The position numbers were made by a program, and so were the translations under genes. Below the pieces are notes generated by a model, which searched no databases, was not told the origin of the DNA, and worked only from the letters and a program-made list of their open reading frames with translations. DNA of 64,000 nt from Thiomicrorhabdus sp965602805 (GTDB taxonomy: Bacteria; Pseudomonadota; Gammaproteobacteria; Thiomicrospirales; Thiomicrospiraceae), in assembly GCA_965602805.1 (NCBI GenBank), contig CBFCZK010000001.1:310001-374000 (forward strand), written 5' to 3'. Positions 59,318-64,000 of the stretch are shown piece by piece; positions within the stretch are counted from its first letter, which is position 1, and the number at the start of each line of letters is the position of its first letter.

Positions 59318-62107
59318 TTATGAGAAGGTTATTACTTCGATTGGTTTTGGTCGACCAAGAAGATAGCCCTGTAAATAATGACATCCCGCTTCAATTAAAA
59401 ACGCTTTCTGTTCTTCAGTCTCAACCCCCTCGGCAACCAATTTTAATCCTAGTGTTTGCGCTAATGAAATAATGGTTTGTACAATTGCACTACTTTCGGA
59501 ATTATCCAACATATCTCTGACAAAGGACTGATCGATTTTTAAGGTAGTAATCGGTAGGGTTTTTAAATAGACCAAAGAGGAGTAGCCTGTTCCAAAGTCA
59601 TCCAGTGAAAATGTAATGCCGCTTTCTTGTAAGGCTTTCATTTTTTGGACACTGTCGGTAATATTTTCCATCAGCTGACTTTCTGTTATTTCAAATTCAA
59701 GCTGCGCTAGGTTAATGTCAAATTGGTCGATACTTTGTAAAGTTTGTTCAACAAAGTTAACTTGCTTTAACTGGCGTTCACTGACATTAATAGCGATGGT
59801 CAATTCTTGTGTTTTGCTGTTATTTGACCACAACTTCAGTTGATGGCAAGCGGTTTCAAGCACCCACTGACCAATCTCTAAAATTAATCCAGTTTCTTCT
59901 GCAACCGGGATAAAATCATTGGGTGGGATTAAACCTTTCTCAGGATGTTGCCACCTAATCAGCGCTTCATAACCGATTAAGTTGCTGGTCGATGAAAGTT
60001 TGGGTTGATAAAAGAGTTTAAATTGTTGTTCAGCAATCGCTGTGCGTAAATCACTTTCGAGGGCGCTACGCTTTTCAACAGCCGCTTGCATCTCGGGGTC
60101 AAAAAAAGTAATGGTATTTTTACCAGAGTTTTTGGATTGATACATCGCTAAATCCGAGTGCCTCATTAACTCTTCGGCAGTTCTTTGGTGGCCATTACAA
60201 ATAGTAATCCCTAAGCTTGCACTAATGGTGTACTGGGTGCCATTTAAGTCATAGGGTTTAGCGATTTCAGTTAATATTTTTTCGGCAATATGTTGTGATT
60301 CATAAATCGCCGTTTGATGCTGAGTCGAAATATTGGGAAGAAGCAGAATAAATTCATCTCCTCCTGGGCGAGAGACTGTATCGCCCTCTCGAACACAAGC
60401 TGTTAAGCGTTTAGCCAGCTGTTGTAGTAACAGGTCGCCATAGTGATGACCTAACGTATCATTTAAGGTTTTAAAGTTATCTAAATCGATAAAAATCATA
60501 GCAAAATAAAAATTATCATATTCACTGGTTGCCATGATTTGCATTAAATGATCCTTTAACAAGCGACGATTGGCTAAGTGTGTCAATGGGTCATAAAATG
60601 CAAGTTTTTGGATTTTATTTTCATTTTCTTTATGTAGAGTGATATCCGTAAAAGTCGATAGATAGTGGCTGATTTGACCTTGTTCAGAGGTAATGGTTTT
60701 AATCGATTGGCCAACCGGATAAATCTCACCTGACTTACGACGATTCCATATTTCTCCCTGCCAGAAACCTTCATTTTTAAGCATTTTCCAAATATGGTCG
60801 TAAAACTCAATAGGATGATAACCGGACTTGAACATGCTGGGTGTATTCCCAATCACATCATTGGGCTGATAGCCGGTAATATCTGAAAATGCCTGATTTA
60901 CACGAATAATTTTTTTATCTGGCGTGGTAATCAAAATGGCTTGTTCTGTATTGAAGGCAACGGCTGCAATGGCTAACGAAGTGGCTTGCTCTTTAAGTAT
61001 TTGTTGGTGTGATTTTAGTCGGTTATTGGCTGAAATTAGATTGATACTGAGCAGAATAATAATGATAACCACTAATGAAACGCCAATGATTTCTGATGTG
61101 TATTGAGCCCAGATATCTTGATAAGTAAATTGTGGAGCCGCTTCGTATGGGTAGGCTCTTAAAGAGCGTAAAACTTCTCTTATAGGTTCATAATCGGCAG
61201 GAATGCTAAAGCCGTGAATCCCTATTTTCTGGGCGGTTAGGCCGCCATGTTCAAGTGTCAATAGCAAACCAGCTATTTGCCCCGCTATCATTGTATTTAC
61301 GTGGGGAAGCGCGGCAAAAGGCCATTCAGGATAAAGCTTCGTTGACAGCTTAAATGGGAGTGGTGCGAACGATAGACTAGTGACTTGCAACTGATTAAAT
61401 ACCGAGGAGAATTCTTCACGTAGAGACTCTAAAACCCCCGTGCGAACGAATGCGGCATCAACCTGTTTGTTTAATAGGGCGGTAATTGCGGTATCGTGTG
61501 GCATCCCTGTTTCTAGAAACTGTACGTCTTTCTTAATATTGAATCCAGCTTGTTGAAGTTCATAGGCTTGCATCATATAACCCCCAAAAGATTGAAGGCT
61601 GGGTGTGGCTATACGTTTACCCTTTAAGTCGATGAGTTTATTGATGGATAGATTGTCTTTGTGGACGATAATGGCTCCGCCAAAACCAAATAGGGGGGAG
61701 CCATTTGAGTCATTAATTAAACTGGCCAATGGTGCGGATAGTCCATGTCTATGCGTGAGTTGTACATAATTTGCCGAATTAGTGAGCAAAAAATCAATGG
61801 TTTTATTTTCAATCGCTTGTTGTAATTCAGAGAATGTAAACGCCTCTAAACTAATCTGGGCTTTGGGTAACGATTGATTGAGGTAATCCACTAACGGTTG
61901 CCACTGCGCTCTAGCCATGGCTTTTGGCCTAAAGGACAGAATCCCTATTGTTAGATGAGTATTTTCCTGTTGAATATGTGAGTGGTTTGAGTTTGGTGAT
62001 TTAAAATCAAAATCAACATTAGCATTTGCCTGAGATACAAAACCCAGAAAAATAAAAAATATAAATGACAGCCATGAAGTTGAGAGAAATTGGTGTATTT
62101 TTGTCAT
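59318..62107 (-). CDS. PhnD-like sensor with PAS, GGDEF and EAL domains
   Basis: This is a large inner-membrane c-di-GMP protein of about 929 residues. A signal segment is followed by a periplasmic substrate-binding domain of the PhnD/phosphonate type (about 50-320, LTIGILSFRPKAMARAQWQPLVDYLNQ). A membrane helix (IIGVSLVVIIIILLSINLI) and a PAS domain (about 385-500, ITGYQPNDVIGNTPSMFKSG) follow. The GGDEF domain has intact RPGGDEFILLL and the EAL domain has YEALIRWQHP and DDFGTGYSSLVYLK. Both enzyme motifs look intact. The periplasmic domain probably senses a small oxyanion or phosphonate-like ligand. Start 62107 versus 62119 is not resolved. Confidence 0.9.
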   Translation of the reverse strand: MTKIHQFLSTSWLSFIFFIFLGFVSQANANVDFDFKSPNSNHSHIQQENTHLTIGILSFRPKAMARAQWQPLVDYLNQSLPKAQISLEAFTFSELQQAIENKTIDFLLTNSANYVQLTHRHGLSAPLASLINDSNGSPLFGFGGAIIVHKDNLSINKLIDLKGKRIATPSLQSFGGYMMQAYELQQAGFNIKKDVQFLETGMPHDTAITALLNKQVDAAFVRTGVLESLREEFSSVFNQLQVTSLSFAPLPFKLSTKLYPEWPFAALPHVNTMIAGQIAGLLLTLEHGGLTAQKIGIHGFSIPADYEPIREVLRSLRAYPYEAAPQFTYQDIWAQYTSEIIGVSLVVIIIILLSINLISANNRLKSHQQILKEQATSLAIAAVAFNTEQAILITTPDKKIIRVNQAFSDITGYQPNDVIGNTPSMFKSGYHPIEFYDHIWKMLKNEGFWQGEIWNRRKSGEIYPVGQSIKTITSEQGQISHYLSTFTDITLHKENENKIQKLAFYDPLTHLANRRLLKDHLMQIMATSEYDNFYFAMIFIDLDNFKTLNDTLGHHYGDLLLQQLAKRLTACVREGDTVSRPGGDEFILLLPNISTQHQTAIYESQHIAEKILTEIAKPYDLNGTQYTISASLGITICNGHQRTAEELMRHSDLAMYQSKNSGKNTITFFDPEMQAAVEKRSALESDLRTAIAEQQFKLFYQPKLSSTSNLIGYEALIRWQHPEKGLIPPNDFIPVAEETGLILEIGQWVLETACHQLKLWSNNSKTQELTIAINVSERQLKQVNFVEQTLQSIDQFDINLAQLEFEITESQLMENITDSVQKMKALQESGITFSLDDFGTGYSSLVYLKTLPITTLKIDQSFVRDMLDNSESSAIVQTIISLAQTLGLKLVAEGVETEEQKAFLIEAGCHYLQGYLLGRPKPIEVITFS

Positions 62108-62473
62108 GCCACTGCACATCTAATGTTATTTTGGTGGCGTATTGTAGCATGCTCATAGCTTTTTTATGGTAACGATAATTAAGGTTTTTAGAGTGATGGG
62201 CTGTGGGAATTATGAGTGAATAGCATTGAGCATCTGGAGGAAAGTATATAGGGTAAATAAACACTCGATCTGGATACTTGAATGGGATATTTCAAGAAAA
62301 TTGCTGAATGTACATGAATATTTGACCAGGCCTGGTTAATTGATCTGTTTCATAAAACGTACGTTGAAGTTTTGGTAGGTTGTAAGCGCTCATTGGCTTA
62401 ATCAACTCTAATTTTTTAAGCTCTGTTCCCCGGTTCAGCCGGGGAACGACTAATCGATTTAATCAGAACGAAT
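62108..62473. other. 366-bp gene-free stretch: palindrome and hairpin
   Basis: The exact ACCAGGCCTGGT is at 62325-62336. A GTTCCCCGG / CCGGGGAAC hairpin (62425-62447) lies just after the ppsA stop without a T-run on either strand. No gene was seen. Confidence 0.6.
62325..62336. repeat. ACCAGGCCTGGT palindrome
   Basis: This is an exact copy, extended as GACCAGGCCTGGTT, between ppsA and the PhnD-GGDEF-EAL gene. Confidence 0.9.
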
Positions 62474-64000
62474 TTAAGGTGTCGCAGTTGGCATTGATTT
62501 CTCAAAATCTAAAACGACTTGACTAGTTTTTAGTAGGCTATCCGGGTTGAGGCTTAATGAATCCACCCCGAGTCCTACCAGAAACTGCGCCATATCTGGA
62601 TAGTCCGAGGGTGCTTGTCCGCAAACACCACTGTGTAAATCATTTCTTTTAGCGCCTTCAATCGCCCATTGAATCATTTTCTTAACGCCGTTATCGCGTT
62701 CATCATAATTATAAGCGACCAGTTCCGAATCTCGATCGACACCCAGTACCAACTGCGTTAAATCATTGGTACCAATTGAAATGCCATCAAAGTAGGGGGC
62801 AAAATGATCAATCTCTAAAACGTTATTGGGGATTTCACACATCATGTACAGTTTCAAATCGTTCTCACCGCGGCGCAAGCCGTATTTGGCGAGGGTGTTC
62901 ACAACCTGCTTGGCTTCGGCGACGCGTCTTACAAAAGGCACCATAATGATTAAATTAGTAAGCCCCATCTGCTCACGCACTCTTTTAATCGCCAGACATT
63001 CCATCTCAAAAGCCGGTTCAAATGATTTTGAGCTGTAGCGTGATGCACCTCGAAAGCCCAGCATCGGATTCTCTTCTTTGGGTTCAAATTGCTGGCCACC
63101 TAATAAACTGGCGTATTCATTGGATTTAAAATCAGATAGGCGGATGACAACAGGCTTTGGATAGAAGGCTGCGGTTAAAGTACCAATGCCTTCTGAGAGT
63201 TTTTCAATAAAGAAATCTACACCAGAATCATGGTTTTGAATCAGTTCAAGAATACGACTTTTTGCAATAGGGTCTTTAACGCGGTCCGGATGAATTAAAG
63301 CCAAAGGGTGAGCTTGAATGGATTGGTTGATAATAAATTCCATTCGCGCCAAGCCAACCCCCTTATTGGGTAAGAAACTGGTTTGAAAAGCCAAGTCTGG
63401 ATTACCCAAATTAAGCATCATCTCTGTTTTCGGTGAGGCTTGTTGGCTAAGATCTGTCTCAATAATTCGATAAGGGATTTTGCCAGAATAGACGGTACCA
63501 ATCTCACCTTGCGCACAAGAGACCGTGACGAAAGGGTTGTGCTGCAAAAGTTCTGTGGCATTGCCACAACCGACAATCGCGGGTATGCCCAACTCACGCG
63601 CAATAATGGCCGCATGACAGGTTCGCCCGCCACGATTGGTGACAATCGCTGAGGCCAATTTCATAATCGGTTCCCAGTCGGGCGTAGTGATGTCTGAGAC
63701 TAAGACTTCGCCGGCTTTGAACTGGTCAATGTTATTGACGTTTTCAATGACGTGAATTTGGCCTTGAGCGACTTTTTGACCGACCGAACGACCTTCTATT
63801 AAAATCTCTGTGGATTCTGGCACTTCAATTTCATAGGTTTTAAGTGTGGTGTCACTGGCTTGTGAGGTCACGGTTTCAGGTCTGGCTTGCACAATATACA
63901 ATTTGCCATCGATGCCATCTTTGGCCCATTCAATGTCCATTGGCTTGTGATAACCGGCATGTTCAGAGTAATATTTTTCAATTCGAATCGCGTAGTCGGC
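62474..64000 (-). CDS. ppsA: Phosphoenolpyruvate synthase, C-terminal part (cut by window edge)
   Basis: This gluconeogenic enzyme makes phosphoenolpyruvate from pyruvate and ATP. About 508 residues of an expected 790 are inside the window, and the frame stays open to the last base. Visible parts are the end of the ATP-binding domain (ADYAIRIEKYYSEHAGYHKP, then DIEWAKDGIDGKLYIVQARPET), the phosphohistidine domain (NRGGRTCHAAIIARELGIPAIVG), and the PEP/pyruvate TIM barrel. The barrel includes MLGFRGASRYSS and ends with the catalytic Cys in GVCGQAPSDYPDMAQFLVGLGVDSLSLNPDS. It is present in autotrophs and gluconeogenic bacteria. Confidence 0.95.
   Translation of the reverse strand, partial: ADYAIRIEKYYSEHAGYHKPMDIEWAKDGIDGKLYIVQARPETVTSQASDTTLKTYEIEVPESTEILIEGRSVGQKVAQGQIHVIENVNNIDQFKAGEVLVSDITTPDWEPIMKLASAIVTNRGGRTCHAAIIARELGIPAIVGCGNATELLQHNPFVTVSCAQGEIGTVYSGKIPYRIIETDLSQQASPKTEMMLNLGNPDLAFQTSFLPNKGVGLARMEFIINQSIQAHPLALIHPDRVKDPIAKSRILELIQNHDSGVDFFIEKLSEGIGTLTAAFYPKPVVIRLSDFKSNEYASLLGGQQFEPKEENPMLGFRGASRYSSKSFEPAFEMECLAIKRVREQMGLTNLIIMVPFVRRVAEAKQVVNTLAKYGLRRGENDLKLYMMCEIPNNVLEIDHFAPYFDGISIGTNDLTQLVLGVDRDSELVAYNYDERDNGVKKMIQWAIEGAKRNDLHSGVCGQAPSDYPDMAQFLVGLGVDSLSLNPDSLLKTSQVVLDFEKSMPTATP

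Noticed and set aside
1..64000. tRNA, rRNA or CRISPR arrays
   Set aside because: No cloverleaf, rRNA core sequence or regularly spaced direct repeats were seen. The palindrome copies are dispersed and irregular, so they are not an array.

Overview
The window looks like the chromosome of a free-living gammaproteobacterium of moderate-to-low GC. Gene content and protein style suggest the sulfur-oxidising Thiomicrospira/Hydrogenovibrio/Thiomicrorhabdus group (Piscirickettsiaceae, Thiotrichales). The supporting features are many c-di-GMP proteins, a long-chain flavodoxin, homodimeric pyruvate dehydrogenase E1, an E3 with its own lipoyl domain, and periplasmic redox proteins. This taxonomic call is inference; no rRNA, tRNA or CRISPR array was seen.

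Layout. 1-8 kb: a diguanylate cyclase cut by the window edge, fkpB, sucCD, a 159-bp MITE-like element, nadE and a GAF-GGDEF-EAL protein. 8-16 kb: bamD divergent from rluD-pgeF, then a tight cassette of two DUF1538 membrane proteins plus a PII-like protein, then a Kef-type antiporter with nadC. 16-26 kb: ampD, fldA, a HAD phosphatase, rppH, and aceE-aceF-lpd behind a long leader with inverted repeats. 26-46 kb is the most accessory part. It holds a PIN-like protein, a SIR2-domain protein, a REP-associated tyrosine transposase (RAYT) with REP-like GGGGTCAG debris, a Nudix gene, transport and hydrolase genes, and a run of exported proteins (rubrerythrin, SYLF lipoprotein, rhodanese). 46-51 kb: dimeric dUTPase, then an FNT channel, a fused PP2C phosphatase/Ser-Thr kinase and cyanase. 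51-64 kb: a tyrosine phosphatase, HD-GYP, trmO, a Fur-box-preceded porin/FMN-binding/PepSY operon, rimO, a PhnD-PAS-GGDEF-EAL receptor and the 3' part of ppsA.

The strongest unexplained signal is the 12-bp palindrome ACCAGGCCTGGT. It occurs 15 times exactly in 64 kb, where chance would give about 0.004 copies. Twelve copies are intergenic, often directly after stop codons or coupled to CCCGC/GCGGG terminators. The three copies inside genes all encode Pro-Gly-Leu-Val in the same frame. A variant, ACCAGGCCTGCT, recurs four times. Other candidates for new biology are the FNT-kinase/phosphatase-cyanase cluster, the DUF1538/DUF1538/PII cassette, the SIR2 and PIN-like genes, and the Fur-linked porin operon.
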